A DNA stretch of 61,570 nt from Candidatus Dactylopiibacterium sp. (GTDB lineage: Bacteria; Pseudomonadota; Gammaproteobacteria; Burkholderiales; Rhodocyclaceae): positions 1 through 61,570 of the forward strand of contig JAVHXQ010000016.1 in the NCBI GenBank assembly GCA_031119555.1, in the 5' to 3' direction. A program made the position numbers and the translations under genes. Below are positions 25,108 to 35,199 of the stretch, one piece after another. The notes beneath the pieces were generated by a model. The model was given only the letters and a program-made list of their open reading frames with translations, had not been told where the DNA came from and ran no database searches. Within the stretch, counting starts at the first letter, position 1. Every line of letters begins with the position of its first letter.

Positions 25108-25580
25108 TTGGAGAGCTCCTCGATCAGCGCGTCGATCTGCTCATGCGTCATGCGGCTGCACATGCGATGGTTGTTATGCAGCATGACGGGCGCATCCCCG
25201 CAAGCCCCCATGCACTCACCCTGCTTGAGGGTGAAGCGGCCATCAGGCGTGGTTTCATTGAACCCGATGCCGAGCTTCTCCTGAAGATACTCGGCCGCAT
25301 GCATGCCGCCCGACAACGCACACGGCAGATTGGTGCACACGGTGATCTTGTGCTGCCCGACCGGCTGCAGGTCGTACATATTGTAGAAAGACGCGACCTC
25401 GAAAGCCGCCATGGCAGGCATGCCGAGATACCCCGCCACGAACTCGATGGTCTCGTGGGAAAGCCAGCGCTTTTCCACCTGGGCAATGCGCAATGCGCCC
25501 ATGACCGCCGACTGTTTCTGGTCGGAGGGATACTTGGCAACTTCGCGATCAATCAATCGCAGGGATTCTGCACTCAACAT
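25104..25580 (-). CDS. nuoE: NADH-quinone oxidoreductase subunit E
   Basis: Small 2Fe-2S (N1a) subunit, 158 residues from [14 protein letters not shown]. The cluster ligands are in [10 protein letters not shown] and [10 protein letters not shown] chose the ATG at 25580, which gives the start usual in relatives and a 10-bp gap after nuoD; an in-frame TTG at 25610 would overlap nuoD. Confidence 0.95.
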   Translation of the reverse strand: MLSAESLRLIDREVAKYPSDQKQSAVMGALRIAQVEKRWLSHETIEFVAGYLGMPAMAAFEVASFYNMYDLQPVGQHKITVCTNLPCALSGGMHAAEYLQEKLGIGFNETTPDGRFTLKQGECMGACGDAPVMLHNNHRMCSRMTHEQIDALIEELSK

Positions 25581-25590
25581 ATCCTGATTC

Positions 25591-26844
25591 TCAGCGGTCG
25601 ACTTCGCCAAACACGATATCCATGGTCCCGATGATCGCGACCACGTCCGCGAGCATGTGACCCTTCGCCATTTCGTCCATGGCTGCGAGGTGCACGAAGC
25701 CAGGCGCCCGCAATTTCAGGCGCCACGGTTTGTTGGCCCCATCGGAAACGGCATACACGCCGAACTCGCCCTTGGGGTGCTCCACTGCGGCATAGACTTC
25801 GCCTTCCGGCACATGCATCCCCTCAGTGAAGAGCTTGAAATGATGGATCAGCTCTTCCATGTTGGTCTTCATCTTTTCGCGCGAGGGGGGCGCGATCTTG
25901 TGATCCGAAACGATCACGGGCCCGGGATTGCGGCGCAGCCAGTCGATGCACTGGCGGATGATGCGATTACTCTGACGCATTTCCTCCATGCGAACGAGAT
26001 AGCGGTCGTAGCAATCGCCATTCGAACCGACCGGGATGTCGAAATCCATCCGGTCATAGACTTCATAGGGCTGCTTCTTGCGAAGATCCCAGAGCACACC
26101 GGACCCCCGCAGCATCGGGCCAGAGAAACCCAGTGCCAGCGCGCGTTCCGGCGAAACCACACCGATGCCGACGGTGCGCTGCTTCCAGATGCGGTTGTCG
26201 GTCAGGAGGGTTTCGTACTCATCCACATACGCCGGAAAACGCGTCGTGAAATCGTCGAGAAAATCGAGCAGGGAACCCTCGCGCGAAGCGTTGAGCTTCC
26301 GGACGGTCGCCGCGTCCTTGAACTTGTTGACCTCATACTGCGGCATCCGGTCGGGAAGATCGCGATACACCCCGCCTGGCCGATAGTAAGCCGCATGCAT
26401 GCGCGCGCCGGAGACCGCCTCGTAGGCGTCCATGAGGTCTTCGCGCTCGCGGAAGGTATACAGCACCAGCGTCATCGCCCCGATGTCGAGGGCATGCGTG
26501 CCGATGTTGAGCAAATGATTGAGGACGCGCGTGATCTCGTCGAACATCACGCGGATGTACTGGGCGCGCTCCGGCACCTGCACCCCCAGCAGACGCTCGA
26601 TGGCCATGCAATAAGCATGTTCGTTGCACATCATCGAAACGTAATCCAGTCTGTCCATGTAAGGAACCGACTGAATCCAGGTGCGGGTCTCGGCAAGCTT
26701 CTCGGTTCCCCGGTGAAGCAGGCCAATGTGCGGATCGGCCCGCTCGACCTCTTCCCCCGAGAGTTCCAGGATCAGGCGCAGCACTCCGTGCGCTGCGGGG
26801 TGCTGGGGGCCGAAATTGATCGTGTAATTCTTGATCTCAGCCAC
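25591..26844 (-). CDS. nuoD: NADH-quinone oxidoreductase subunit D
   Basis: 49-kDa-type subunit near the quinone site, 417 residues, starting at a GTG ([24 protein letters not shown]) with a strong GGAGGAGG ribosome site. The [10 protein letters not shown] motif provides the conserved quinone-site histidine. It overlaps nuoC by 8 bases. Confidence 0.97.
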   Translation of the reverse strand: MAEIKNYTINFGPQHPAAHGVLRLILELSGEEVERADPHIGLLHRGTEKLAETRTWIQSVPYMDRLDYVSMMCNEHAYCMAIERLLGVQVPERAQYIRVMFDEITRVLNHLLNIGTHALDIGAMTLVLYTFREREDLMDAYEAVSGARMHAAYYRPGGVYRDLPDRMPQYEVNKFKDAATVRKLNASREGSLLDFLDDFTTRFPAYVDEYETLLTDNRIWKQRTVGIGVVSPERALALGFSGPMLRGSGVLWDLRKKQPYEVYDRMDFDIPVGSNGDCYDRYLVRMEEMRQSNRIIRQCIDWLRRNPGPVIVSDHKIAPPSREKMKTNMEELIHHFKLFTEGMHVPEGEVYAAVEHPKGEFGVYAVSDGANKPWRLKLRAPGFVHLAAMDEMAKGHMLADVVAIIGTMDIVFGEVDR

Positions 26845-27439
26845 GATAGCCTCCTCCGTAAGACTCTTCGCGGACGATGCGAGGCGTATTTTCGCGCGGC
26901 TCGATGGTGACCGGCTGATAGATCACGCGCCCCTGCTCCTTGTCATAGGTCATTTCCATGAAACCGGACACGGGGAAATCCTTGCGGAACGGATGGCCCA
27001 CGAAACCATAATCCGTCAGGATACGACGCAGATCCGGGTGGCCATCGAACATGATGCCGAACAGGTCGAAAGCCTCGCGCTCGAACCACAGCACGGAAGG
27101 CCACACATCCCCCAGAGAAGGCAGCACGGGAAATTCGTCGTCGTCGGCATAGGCACGAAGACGCAGACGCCAGTTGTTCGACACGGAAAGCAGCTGCGAA
27201 ACCGCGCCAAAACGGCGGGCATGCACCACCTGGCCGCCATAACCGGCATAGTCAATACCCGCCAGATCGACGAGTTGCTCGAACCCCAAAGACTCGTCGT
27301 CGCGCAGCATCCGGGCGACCGAAGGGTAATGAGCAGCGGAAACCTCCAACGTGATCTCACCCCGATCCACCCGAAGGTGTTGAATCTGGTCAGCCAGGAT
27401 GGATTCAAGGCGACTTGTCAGCAGCTCGGTCTTGGTCAT
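26837..27439 (-). CDS. nuoC: NADH-quinone oxidoreductase subunit C
   Basis: 30-kDa-type peripheral subunit, 200 residues, not fused to NuoD. The family signature is [22 protein letters not shown]. The start overlaps the nuoB stop by one base. Confidence 0.96.
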   Translation of the reverse strand: MTKTELLTSRLESILADQIQHLRVDRGEITLEVSAAHYPSVARMLRDDESLGFEQLVDLAGIDYAGYGGQVVHARRFGAVSQLLSVSNNWRLRLRAYADDDEFPVLPSLGDVWPSVLWFEREAFDLFGIMFDGHPDLRRILTDYGFVGHPFRKDFPVSGFMEMTYDKEQGRVIYQPVTIEPRENTPRIVREESYGGGYRG

Positions 27440-27930
27440 CAGGCGGCCACCCCCTGGCGGGCGATCGTGCTCGTGCGGCGGATCTTGCTCTGCAACTGCA
27501 GGATGCCGTATATGAGCGCTTCAGCAGTCGGAGGACACCCCGGCACGTAAACATCGACCGGAACGATGCGATCGCAGCCGCGCACGACGGAATAGGAATA
27601 ATGGTAATACCCGCCGCCGTTGGCGCATGACCCCATCGAAATAACCCAGCGCGGCTCGGCCATCTGGTCGTAGACCTTGCGCAGGGCGGGCGCCATCTTG
27701 TTGCACAGCGTTCCCGCCACGATCATCAGATCGGACTGGCGCGGACTGGGACGAAAAAGGACGCCGAAACGATCGAGATCGTAGCGCGAGCAGCCCGCGT
27801 GAATCATTTCGATGGCACAGCACGCCAGCCCGAACGTCATAGGCCAGAGCGAACCGGTACGCGTCCAGTTGATCACCGCGTCAAGGGAGGTCGTGACAAA
27901 ACCTTCCCGGAATACACCTTCGATACTCAC
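27439..27930 (-). CDS. nuoB: NADH-quinone oxidoreductase subunit B
   Basis: Holds the terminal 4Fe-4S cluster N2, which reduces quinone. 163 residues with the ligands in [19 protein letters not shown] and [10 protein letters not shown]. It starts at a GTG (27930) behind an AAGAGGGG ribosome site. Confidence 0.97.
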   Translation of the reverse strand: MSIEGVFREGFVTTSLDAVINWTRTGSLWPMTFGLACCAIEMIHAGCSRYDLDRFGVLFRPSPRQSDLMIVAGTLCNKMAPALRKVYDQMAEPRWVISMGSCANGGGYYHYSYSVVRGCDRIVPVDVYVPGCPPTAEALIYGILQLQSKIRRTSTIARQGVAA

Positions 27931-27986
27931 AGAGTGCCCCTCTTGAAAGAGTTAGGCGTCCGGAGCAGAGAACCCTGCGACGAGAT

Positions 27987-28361
27987 TCAATCCCAGTCGA
28001 GGGCGCCCTTCTTCCAGACGTACACGTAACCGATCACGAGAATGCCCAGAAATACGAACATTTCGTAGAAACCAAACAGACGGACTGCTTCGTTACCGGC
28101 CAGCTCCCTCACGATGGACGCCCAGGGAAGCAAAAAAGCAACCTCGAGGTCGAACAATATGAAAAGGATGGCGATCAGATAATAGCGTACGTCGAAACGC
28201 ATGCGCGCTTCGTCGAAAGGCTCGAATCCGCACTCATAAGGAGAGAGTTTTTCCGGATCCGGTTTATGTGGGGCGATCAGTCTGCCGAGAATCATCGGGG
28301 CGATTCCGATTCCCAGGCCAACTGCAATAAAGAGCAGAACAGGAAAGTAATTGTTCAGCAT
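27987..28361 (-). CDS. nuoA: NADH-quinone oxidoreductase subunit A
   Basis: Three-helix membrane subunit of complex I, 124 residues from [17 protein letters not shown], with the conserved loop [36 protein letters not shown]. An AAGAGGAA ribosome site lies before the ATG at 28361. First gene of nuo; a hairpin terminator separates it from the tRNA upstream. Confidence 0.97.
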   Translation of the reverse strand: MLNNYFPVLLFIAVGLGIGIAPMILGRLIAPHKPDPEKLSPYECGFEPFDEARMRFDVRYYLIAILFILFDLEVAFLLPWASIVRELAGNEAVRLFGFYEMFVFLGILVIGYVYVWKKGALDWD

Positions 28362-28393
28362 TACCGATTCCTCTTGGGGAAACTGCTCATTGC

Positions 28394-28417
28394 AAAACGC
28401 CCGCAAATCGCGGGCGT
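28394..28417 (-). terminator. Terminator between tRNA-Leu and nuoA
   Basis: Perfect 8-bp stem ACGCCCGC / GCGGGCGT with a 5-nt loop; on the minus strand it is followed by TTTTGC. It lies 13 bp after the tRNA 3' end and 33 bp before nuoA, so it would end tRNA transcription and attenuate read-through into nuo. Confidence 0.8.
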
Positions 28418-28429
28418 CTTTTATCTCTC

Positions 28430-28514
28430 TGGTGCCGACGATGAGACTCGAACTCATACGGCTTGCGCCACCACCCCCTCAAGATGGCGTGTCTACCAAT
28501 TTCACCACGTCGGC
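28430..28514 (-). tRNA. tRNA-Leu (anticodon GAG)
   Basis: 85-nt class II tRNA with encoded CCA. The acceptor arms pair GCCGACG with CGTCGGC. The D-loop region GGTGAAATTGGTAGACAC is typical of tRNA-Leu, the anticodon is GAG in the CTTGAGG loop, there is a long variable arm, and the T-arm carries GAGTTCGAGTCTC. It reads the CTC/CTT codons. Confidence 0.96.
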
Positions 28515-28578
28515 ACTACCTTACAACTTTTGAAGATTATAAACCTGTTTCAAACAGATCCTAATCTTTTCATTTCAA

Positions 28579-28914
28579 TTATTTCGGCACATCCTGACTT
28601 GGCGTAGCCGGCACTTCGCTGGCCGCCGGAACCACCACACCCTGCATCACGCTTGAGGATTGCGCGGAATGCGCGCTTGAAGCGAAGTAGCTCAAAGCGA
28701 GGCTGGTCAGAAAAAACACTGTCGCCAGTATGGCGGTAGTACGACTGAGGAAGTTCGCACTACCCGACGACCCGAACAAACTGCCCGATGCGCCACTACC
28801 GAACGCCGCACCCATGTCGGCACCCTTGCCATGCTGAAGCAGGACAAAACCGATCACTGCGCAACCAACAAGAATATGCACAACCAGCAGGAGATTATAC
28901 CAGAAGCTGCCCAT
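28579..28914 (-). CDS. secG: Protein-export translocase subunit SecG
   Basis: Auxiliary membrane subunit of the SecYEG channel. 111 residues with two hydrophobic helices (about 4-24 and 55-75) and the family loop VLLQHGKGADMGAAFGSGASGSLFGSSGSANFLSR between them (written across the cytoplasmic side), then a low-complexity tail. I chose the ATG at 28914 because it lies about 30 nt after the predicted transcription start; a TTG at 28941 would leave almost no leader. Confidence 0.93.
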   Translation of the reverse strand: MGSFWYNLLLVVHILVGCAVIGFVLLQHGKGADMGAAFGSGASGSLFGSSGSANFLSRTTAILATVFFLTSLALSYFASSAHSAQSSSVMQGVVVPAASEVPATPSQDVPK

Positions 28915-28952
28915 ATTAACCGAAAGCGGCGCGCCGTTCAAAGAAAGACGAG

Positions 28953-28981
28953 ATTATAGAAACCAGATCAGACCGAGTCAA
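28953..28981 (-). promoter_or_regulatory. secG: Strong sigma-70 promoter of secG / tRNA-Leu
   Basis: On the minus strand TTGACT (28976-28981), a 17-bp spacer and a perfect TATAAT (28953-28958). Predicted start near 28946. It would transcribe secG and tRNA-Leu and perhaps read into nuo. Confidence 0.8.
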
Positions 28982-28988
28982 GAACTTT

Positions 28989-29777
28989 TTAACCGAACCT
29001 GCCGGTAATGTAGTCCTCAGTCTGCTTCTTCTGCGGCTTGATGAACATCTGGTCGGTCACGCCGAACTCCACGAGTTCGCCGAGATACATGTACGCAGTG
29101 TAATCGGAAACACGTGCGGCCTGCTGCATGTTATGCGTAACGATGAGGATCGTCACTTTGTTCTTGAGTTCGGTGACGAGCTCCTCGATGCTCGCGGTGG
29201 CGATGGGGTCGAGCGCCGACGTCGGCTCGTCGAAGAGGATGATCTCGGGGTCGGTGGCGAGCGCGCGCGCGATGCACAGACGCTGCTGTTGCCCCCCCGA
29301 AAGATTGGCGCCGAGGTTGTCGAGGCGGTCCTTGACTTCATCCCACAGCGCCGCGCCTCGCAGCGCGGCCTCTACCTTCTCGTCGAGCACGGCGCGGCTT
29401 CGCTCGCCGCGCACACGCAGACCATAGGCCACGTTCTCGTAGATGGACTTGGGGAACGGATTGGGCTTCTGAAACACCATCGAGATGCGCATCCGCACTT
29501 CGATGGGGTCTACTGCCGGATCGAGCAGGTTGGTGTTGTCGGGGTGCAGCCTGATTTCGCCCTGGTAACGGTTGCCCGGATACAGGTCATGCATGCGGTT
29601 GAAGGAGCGCAGCAGCGTCGACTTGCCGCAGCCGGACGGCCCGATCAGGGCGGTCACCTTGCGCTCATGCACCGGCATGTTCACGTTCTTGAGGGCATGG
29701 AAGGCGCCGTAGTGAAAGTTGAAGCTCTTGACTTCGGCCTTGATGCGTTCGGATTGGGTATTCGCGGTCATGTTCAT
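28989..29777 (-). CDS. pstB: Phosphate ABC transporter ATP-binding protein
   Basis: ATPase of the high-affinity phosphate importer. About 262 residues from [13 protein letters not shown], with Walker [17 protein letters not shown], signature [15 protein letters not shown] and Walker [14 protein letters not shown]. The start at 29777 lies 13 bp after pstA; upstream in-frame codons overlap pstA. It is the last pst gene: no phoU follows, only the secG promoter. Confidence 0.96.
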   Translation of the reverse strand: MNMTANTQSERIKAEVKSFNFHYGAFHALKNVNMPVHERKVTALIGPSGCGKSTLLRSFNRMHDLYPGNRYQGEIRLHPDNTNLLDPAVDPIEVRMRISMVFQKPNPFPKSIYENVAYGLRVRGERSRAVLDEKVEAALRGAALWDEVKDRLDNLGANLSGGQQQRLCIARALATDPEIILFDEPTSALDPIATASIEELVTELKNKVTILIVTHNMQQAARVSDYTAYMYLGELVEFGVTDQMFIKPQKKQTEDYITGRFG

Positions 29778-29790
29778 TCTCGGTTCGGAC

Positions 29791-30714
29791 TTACCACTTG
29801 ATGTTCTTGCGCAGGCGGTAGCGCAGCCAGATGGCGATGCCATTCATGATCAGCGTCATGCAGACGAGCACGATGCCGGCGGCGGCGGCGTTGGCATGGA
29901 AGGCAACATCCGGGCGGGATGTCCAGTTGAACATCTGGATCGGAAGGACGGTGAAGGCCTCGCGCGCCCAGTCGAAAAGACCGGCTGCGGGCTCTCCGGT
30001 GAAAGGCACCGGCGGCAGGTAGGCGATGAAGGTGACCGCGCCGACCACGATCAGCGGGGCGGTCTCACCGATGGCACGCGCCATGCCGATGATGACGCCG
30101 GTCAGGATCCCGGCACTGGAGTACGGCACGATGTGGTCGCGCACGGTCTGCCAGGTCGTCGCACCGCATGCGTAGGCGCCCTCGCGGATCATCTGCGGAA
30201 TGGCACGGATGGATTCGCGCGTGGCGACGATCACCACGGGCAGGATGAGCAGCGCCAGCGTCAGGCCCGCCGTGAGGATGCTGCGGCCCAGACCGAAGGT
30301 ATAGACGAACATGCCCAGGCCCAGCAGGCCATAGACGATGGAGGGCACGCCGGCGAGGTTGGAGACGTTGATCTCGATGATGTCGGTCAGCCAGTTCTTG
30401 GGGGCGTATTCCTCAAGATAGACCCCTGCGGCCACGCCCAGCGGAATGGCCACCGCCGCGGTCACCAGCATGACCAGCAGCGATCCGACCCAGGCGGCGA
30501 GAATGCCGGCCTGCCCTGCGCGACGCGACGGGAAGCTCGTCAGAAAGTCCGGATGCAGCCGGTCGAGCCCGCTGATCAGCATGTCGGAAAACAGCGCGAC
30601 GAGTGTCAACACGCCCAGCATCAGGCATGCAATCCCGAACAGCGCGAAGAACATGTCCCAGCGCTTGTGGCGCGTGATCAGGCTGCGAATGGCCTGCAGA
30701 TCGTTTTCTTGCAT
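29791..30714 (-). CDS. pstA: Phosphate ABC transporter permease PstA
   Basis: Inner-membrane permease, 307 residues from [13 protein letters not shown], with about six membrane helices and the EAA-type cytoplasmic loop ([21 protein letters not shown]... region). The start at 30714 is 1 bp after the pstC stop, so translation is probably coupled. Confidence 0.95.
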   Translation of the reverse strand: MQENDLQAIRSLITRHKRWDMFFALFGIACLMLGVLTLVALFSDMLISGLDRLHPDFLTSFPSRRAGQAGILAAWVGSLLVMLVTAAVAIPLGVAAGVYLEEYAPKNWLTDIIEINVSNLAGVPSIVYGLLGLGMFVYTFGLGRSILTAGLTLALLILPVVIVATRESIRAIPQMIREGAYACGATTWQTVRDHIVPYSSAGILTGVIIGMARAIGETAPLIVVGAVTFIAYLPPVPFTGEPAAGLFDWAREAFTVLPIQMFNWTSRPDVAFHANAAAAGIVLVCMTLIMNGIAIWLRYRLRKNIKW

Positions 30715-30715
30715 C

Positions 30716-31627
30716 TCAGTAAACCTCGCGGTACTTCTTGCGCATCCAGTGCCCGATGACATTGAGCAGCAAGGTCATCACGAAGAGCGTCAGGCCGGCG
30801 GCGAAAATGGTCTGATAGCCGATCGAGTCGTGGGGCAGATCGCCTTGCGAGACGCCCGCGATGTAGGACGCCAGCGTCATGGCCGACTCGGCCGGATTGA
30901 AGGTCAGGTTGGGCTGACTGCCCGAGGCGATGGTCACGATCATGGTTTCGCCCACGGCCCGCGAGATCGCCAGCACATAAGCCGACGCCACGCCCGAAAT
31001 GGCGGCCGGAAAGACCACGCGAACCGCCGTCTGCAGGCGCGTGGAGCCCATCGCGTAAGCCCCTTCGCGCAGGCTCATGGGTACGGCGCGCATGGCGTCC
31101 TCCGACAGCGAGCTCACGTAGGGAATGATCATCACGCCCATCACGAGGCCAGCCGACAGGATGTTGAAGCCAGGCAGATTCGGGAAGATCGCCTGCAGCA
31201 CCGGCGTCACGGTGATCAGCGCGAAGTAGCCGAACACGACCGTCGGTACGCCGCCCAGCAGCTCGAGGATCGGCTTGGCGGCCTCACGCACGCGCGACGA
31301 AGCAAACTCGGAGAGGTAGATGGCAATGACGGTGCCCAGCGGCAAGGCCACGGACAGCGCCACGAACGAACTCGTCAGCGTACCCGACACGAGCACCGCG
31401 ATGCCGTAGTGCGCGTCGTCGAAGAGCGGCGTCCACTGCGTATCGGTCAGGAAGTCGATGAAAGAGACGTGACGGAAGAAGGCGATCGACTCGGAAAACA
31501 GGATGTAGACGATGCCGATCGTCACCACCACCGAGATGAATGCCGCCAGGAACAGCAGCATCTCGACGCCGGTTTCCCGCAAATTCCTCATGCGGCTCCG
31601 TTTGAGCCGCTCACTGACCACGCTCAT
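30716..31627 (-). CDS. pstC: Phosphate ABC transporter permease PstC
   Basis: Second permease of the phosphate importer, about 303 residues, with the EAA loop (LREGAYAMGSTRLQTAVRVVFP) and six hydrophobic helices beginning at MLLFLAAFISVVVTIGIVYILF. I favour the ATG at 31627, which has a GAGAG purine tract before it; an ATG at 31663 adds 12 residues. It lies downstream of a hairpin that follows pstS. Confidence 0.94.
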   Translation of the reverse strand: MSVVSERLKRSRMRNLRETGVEMLLFLAAFISVVVTIGIVYILFSESIAFFRHVSFIDFLTDTQWTPLFDDAHYGIAVLVSGTLTSSFVALSVALPLGTVIAIYLSEFASSRVREAAKPILELLGGVPTVVFGYFALITVTPVLQAIFPNLPGFNILSAGLVMGVMIIPYVSSLSEDAMRAVPMSLREGAYAMGSTRLQTAVRVVFPAAISGVASAYVLAISRAVGETMIVTIASGSQPNLTFNPAESAMTLASYIAGVSQGDLPHDSIGYQTIFAAGLTLFVMTLLLNVIGHWMRKKYREVY

Positions 31628-31701
31628 CGCGCTCTCACTCTCTGCCACAGCCACTGGAATCATCAGAGTGTACCAAGTTGTATCGATTTAATCTGCGAAC
31701 G

Positions 31702-31732
31702 GCAAAAGGAGCCGCCCGAGGCGGGCGGCTCC
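31702..31732 (-). terminator. Hairpin between pstS and pstC
   Basis: An 11-bp perfect stem GGAGCCGCCCG / CGGGCGGCTCC with a 3-nt loop, followed on the minus strand by TTTTGCC. It lies 24 bp after the pstS stop. It would partly terminate, leaving pstS more abundant than pstCAB, a common arrangement for binding proteins. Confidence 0.75.
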
Positions 31733-31756
31733 CCTGCTTCAGCCCCGGAACGGGAC

Positions 31757-32764
31757 TCAGTCCTTCGGCTCACGCTTGAGCAGGTCGGCGATCTTCACGC
31801 CCACTTCGTTGTGGCCACCGAACGCGGTGCCGGTGCGCCCCTTCGCGAAGATGTCGGAAGCATGCTTGTAGTCGGCAGCGGTCAGCGGCACGTACTTCAC
31901 TTCGGAGGCGAACTTGCCGGCGTTCTTGAGGTAGAACTCGACGAATTCCTTGATCTCCGGGCGCTTGGCCGATTCGGCGTTGATGTAGATGAAGATCGGG
32001 CGCGACATCGGCACGTAGCTACCGTCCATCACGCTCTTCTCCGAAGGCAGCACGCCGGGCTTGCCGGCGGCGGGCGAAATCGCCAGCGCCTTCAGCTTGT
32101 CGGTATTCTCGGCATAGTAGGCATAGCCGAAGTAACCGATGCCGCCCTGGTCGCGTGCCACGCCCTGCACGAGCACGTTGTCGTCTTCGGAAGCGGTGTA
32201 GTCACCGCGCGAAGCCTTGGCCTTGCCGACTGCGGCTTCGGTGAAGTATTCGAACGTACCCGAATCGGTGCCCGGGCCATACAGCTTCAGCGCGCGATCC
32301 GGGAAGGCGGCGTTCACCTGCTTCCAGTTGGTGATCTTGCCCTGAGCGGCCGGTTCCCACATCTTCTTCAGATCTTCGATCGAGATGCTGCTGATCGGGT
32401 TGTTTTTGCTGACGACCACCGTCAGCGCGTCGAAAGCGATGGGCAGCTCGATGTACTTCACGCCAGCGGCCTTACAGGCTTCCATTTCCTTCTCGGTGAT
32501 GGGGCGCGAAGCGTTGGAGATGTCGGTGCGCAGGCCCTGATCGGCGATGCAGAACTTCTTGAAGCCGCCGCCCGTGCCGGACATGCCGACCGTCACGCGC
32601 ACGCCGCCCTTCTTGAGCGCCTGGAAGTCTTCGGCGGCGGCCTCGGAAATCGGGAACACGGTGGAGGAACCGTCGATCTTGACGACCGACTGGGCCTTCA
32701 CGGCAAAGGAAGCGGAACCAGCAGCAACTGCCACGGCCATTGCGGCCAGTTTGAAACCGTTCAT
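31757..32764 (-). CDS. pstS: Phosphate-binding periplasmic protein
   Basis: Periplasmic phosphate receptor for PstCAB, 335 residues. Residues 1-24 form a signal peptide (ends SFAVKAQS). The mature part has the phosphate-site motifs [21 protein letters not shown] and the [11 protein letters not shown] segment. A CAGGAG ribosome site precedes the ATG. The first gene of the pst operon, driven by a Pho-box promoter. Confidence 0.95.
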   Translation of the reverse strand: MNGFKLAAMAVAVAAGSASFAVKAQSVVKIDGSSTVFPISEAAAEDFQALKKGGVRVTVGMSGTGGGFKKFCIADQGLRTDISNASRPITEKEMEACKAAGVKYIELPIAFDALTVVVSKNNPISSISIEDLKKMWEPAAQGKITNWKQVNAAFPDRALKLYGPGTDSGTFEYFTEAAVGKAKASRGDYTASEDDNVLVQGVARDQGGIGYFGYAYYAENTDKLKALAISPAAGKPGVLPSEKSVMDGSYVPMSRPIFIYINAESAKRPEIKEFVEFYLKNAGKFASEVKYVPLTAADYKHASDIFAKGRTGTAFGGHNEVGVKIADLLKREPKD

Positions 32765-32805
32765 TGCATTCTCCTGAGTGAGTTGGAACAGGAACCAACC
32801 CCGTC

Positions 32806-32839
32806 AGTATATGAATGCAATGTTACGGCTTTGCTACAG
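32806..32839 (-). promoter_or_regulatory. pstS: Pho box and -10 of the pstS promoter
   Basis: On the minus strand an 18-bp Pho-box-like element, CTGTAGC-AAAG-CCGTAAC (32822-32839; about 12 of 18 positions agree with the E. coli consensus), is followed after exactly 10 bp by TATACT (32806-32811). In PhoB-activated promoters the Pho box replaces the -35 and ends about 10 bp before the -10, so the geometry is right. Confidence 0.65.
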
Positions 32840-32864
32840 CAGCGGCCCGAAAGCCTTGCGCCAT

Positions 32865-34217
32865 CTACCCGAGCGATTCTGTTACGGCATCCGCGATATG
32901 ACGGGCGAGCCGCTCCACGCGCTCCAGCTCGGCCCCTTCCACGAGCACCCGCAGCAGCGGCTCGGTCCCCGACGGCCGCAGCAGCACACGCCCGGAATCG
33001 CCCAGCTCGGCCTCCGCTTCGGCCCTCGCCCGGGCAATGTGCGCATCGGCACTCCAGTCGAAACCCGCCCGCATGCGCACATTGATGAGGCGCTGGGGAT
33101 AGAACACGAGCGTGGCGCAGGCTTCCTCCAGCGTTTCGCCCCGCTCGCGCAGCGCGGCAAGCACCTGGAGCGCCGACACGATCCCGTCGCCCGTGGTATG
33201 GCGATCGAGGCAGATGATGTGGCCCGAGTTCTCGCCACCGAGCTTGTAGCCGCGCTCCATGAGCTGCTCGAGCACGTAACGGTCGCCCACCTTGGCGCGG
33301 ACGAAATCGGCGCCAAGGCGACGGATCGCATGCTCGAAGCCGAGGTTGCTCATCAGCGTACCGACGACGCCGCCCAGACGCCCCTCGGCCTGCTGCGCGC
33401 GGGCGATCACGTAGAGGAGCTTGTCGCCATCGTAGAGGGCGCCCGCGCGGTCGCACATGAGCACGCGGTCGGCGTCGCCATCGAGCGCGATGCCGATGTC
33501 GGCCCCGTTCTTGAGCACCGCCTCGCGCAGGCTCTCCGGCACCGTGGCGCCACAGTTCTCGTTGATGTTGAGCCCGTTCGGCGACACCCCCACACTGACG
33601 ACTTCGGCGCCAAGCTCGTGGAAGACCTTGGGCGCGATGTGGTAGGCGGCTCCGTTAGCACAGTCGAGCGCGATGCGCAGGCCGCGCAGATTCAGCTCGT
33701 TCGGGAAAGTGCTCTTGCAGAATTCGATGTAGCGACCCGCCGCATCGTCGATGCGCCGTGCGCGGCCCAGGGCGGCGGACTCGGCGCAGCCCATGGGCTC
33801 ATCGAGATGGGCTTCGATCTCTTCCTCCACGGCGTCGGGCAACTTGGAGCCGGATGCCGAGAAGAACTTGATGCCGTTGTCGTAATAAGGATTATGCGAG
33901 GCCGAAATCACCACCCCGGCCTGCAGCCGCAGCGCGCGCGTCAGATAGGCGACCGCCGGGGTGGGAATCGGGCCGGCCAGGATCACGTTCACGCCGGCCG
34001 CCGCAAAGCCCGCCTCGAGCGCGGCTTCGAGCATGTAGCCCGAGATCCGCGTGTCCTTGCCGATGAGCACGCCCGGATGCTGTCCGGCCTGCAGCTTCTC
34101 GCGCGCGACGAGCGTCTTGCCCGCCGCATAACCCAGACGCATCACGAAATCGGGCGTGATCGGGCTGCGACCGACCTGCCCCCTGACGCCGTCGGTGCCG
34201 AAGTACTTGCGTGCCAT
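32865..34217 (-). CDS. glmM: Phosphoglucosamine mutase
   Basis: Interconverts glucosamine-6-phosphate and glucosamine-1-phosphate for peptidoglycan and LPS precursors. 450 residues, beginning [13 protein letters not shown], with the phosphoserine motif [11 protein letters not shown] (Ser107), the metal-binding DGDADR motif and the C-terminal phosphate-binding [11 protein letters not shown]. It lies between folP and the pst operon, 54 bp after folP. Confidence 0.97.
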   Translation of the reverse strand: MARKYFGTDGVRGQVGRSPITPDFVMRLGYAAGKTLVAREKLQAGQHPGVLIGKDTRISGYMLEAALEAGFAAAGVNVILAGPIPTPAVAYLTRALRLQAGVVISASHNPYYDNGIKFFSASGSKLPDAVEEEIEAHLDEPMGCAESAALGRARRIDDAAGRYIEFCKSTFPNELNLRGLRIALDCANGAAYHIAPKVFHELGAEVVSVGVSPNGLNINENCGATVPESLREAVLKNGADIGIALDGDADRVLMCDRAGALYDGDKLLYVIARAQQAEGRLGGVVGTLMSNLGFEHAIRRLGADFVRAKVGDRYVLEQLMERGYKLGGENSGHIICLDRHTTGDGIVSALQVLAALRERGETLEEACATLVFYPQRLINVRMRAGFDWSADAHIARARAEAEAELGDSGRVLLRPSGTEPLLRVLVEGAELERVERLARHIADAVTESLG

Positions 34218-34271
34218 GCGGAATGTCTCCTGTTCAGTGGGCGCTGATTGTGCCCGCGCATCCGCCCTGCC

Positions 34272-35126
34272 TCAATAGGCAGACAGCCGTCCGCGCTCGA
34301 TGGCGGCCCACATCGCCAATGCGTCGCGCGTTTCCGCGACATCGTGCACGCGCACCACGTCCGCCCCCCGCTGGACAGCAAGCAGCGCCGCCGCCACGCT
34401 GCCCGCCACGCGCTGCGCTACCGGTCGCCCGGTCACGCCCCCGATCATGGTCTTGCGCGACACGCCGATCAGGATGGCCACTCCATGCGCGCACAAGCGC
34501 TCGAGCGCGCGAAAGAGTTCCAGGTTATGGGTCAGTGTCTTGCCAAAGCCGAAACCCGGGTCCAGCGAAATGCGCTCACGCGCCACCCCCGCCGCTTCCA
34601 GCGCCGCGAGCCGTTCGAGCAGGAAATCCTCGACCTCGGCCACGACATCGAGATAACTGGGGGCTTCCTGCATCGAACGGGGCTCGCCTCGCATGTGCAT
34701 GAGGCAGACTCCCGCCTCCGTCGCCGCCACCGCCTCGATCGCCCCGGGGGCACGCAGCGCGTTGATGTCGTTGATGATGGCCGCCCCGGCTGCAATGCTG
34801 GCCCGCATGACCTCCGGCTTCACGGTGTCGACCGACACCGGCACGCCCAGGGGTGCGAGCGCTTCGACGAGAGGCACCACGCGCGCGATCTCTTCTTCCA
34901 GCGGCACGCCTGCCGCCCCTGGCCGCGACGACTCGCCCCCCACATCGAGGATCCGCGCGCCGGCATCGATGGCCGCGCGCGCGCGCGCGATCGCCGCGCT
35001 CAGATCGCGGTCCAGGCCATCCCCGCTAAACGAGTCTGGCGTGGTGTTGATGATGGCCATGATGGCCGGCAGATCGAAGTCGAGCACGTGGCGACCACAG
35101 CGCCAGCGGCGAGCAGAATGAGGCAT
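34272..35126 (-). CDS. folP: Dihydropteroate synthase
   Basis: Condenses p-aminobenzoate with a pterin diphosphate in folate synthesis; target of sulfonamides. 284 residues from MPHSARRWRCGRH, with the two DHPS signatures MAIINTTPDSFSGDG and DVGGESSRPGA, plus DPGFGFGKT. The ATG at 35126 stays clear of ftsH. In E. coli, too, folP sits between ftsH and glmM. Confidence 0.96.
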   Translation of the reverse strand: MPHSARRWRCGRHVLDFDLPAIMAIINTTPDSFSGDGLDRDLSAAIARARAAIDAGARILDVGGESSRPGAAGVPLEEEIARVVPLVEALAPLGVPVSVDTVKPEVMRASIAAGAAIINDINALRAPGAIEAVAATEAGVCLMHMRGEPRSMQEAPSYLDVVAEVEDFLLERLAALEAAGVARERISLDPGFGFGKTLTHNLELFRALERLCAHGVAILIGVSRKTMIGGVTGRPVAQRVAGSVAAALLAVQRGADVVRVHDVAETRDALAMWAAIERGRLSAY

Positions 35127-35151
35127 GCGAAGCTCCGGCAGACAGCCATGA

Positions 35152-35177
35152 CAAAGCCCCGCCGGAGCGGGGCTTTG
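35152..35177 (-). terminator. Hairpin between ftsH and folP
   Basis: Perfect 11-bp stem CAAAGCCCCGC / GCGGGGCTTTG with a 4-nt loop, 22 bp after the ftsH stop. The T-tract is short (TTTG), so termination is probably partial. Confidence 0.6.
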
Positions 35178-35199
35178 CGTGAAACGGGAAACGGCGCGA

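Noticed and set aside
34980..34992. GCGCGCGC tract in folP as a possible phase-variable repeat
   Set aside because: A short dinucleotide run within a conserved gene in GC-rich DNA; too short to suggest slippage control.
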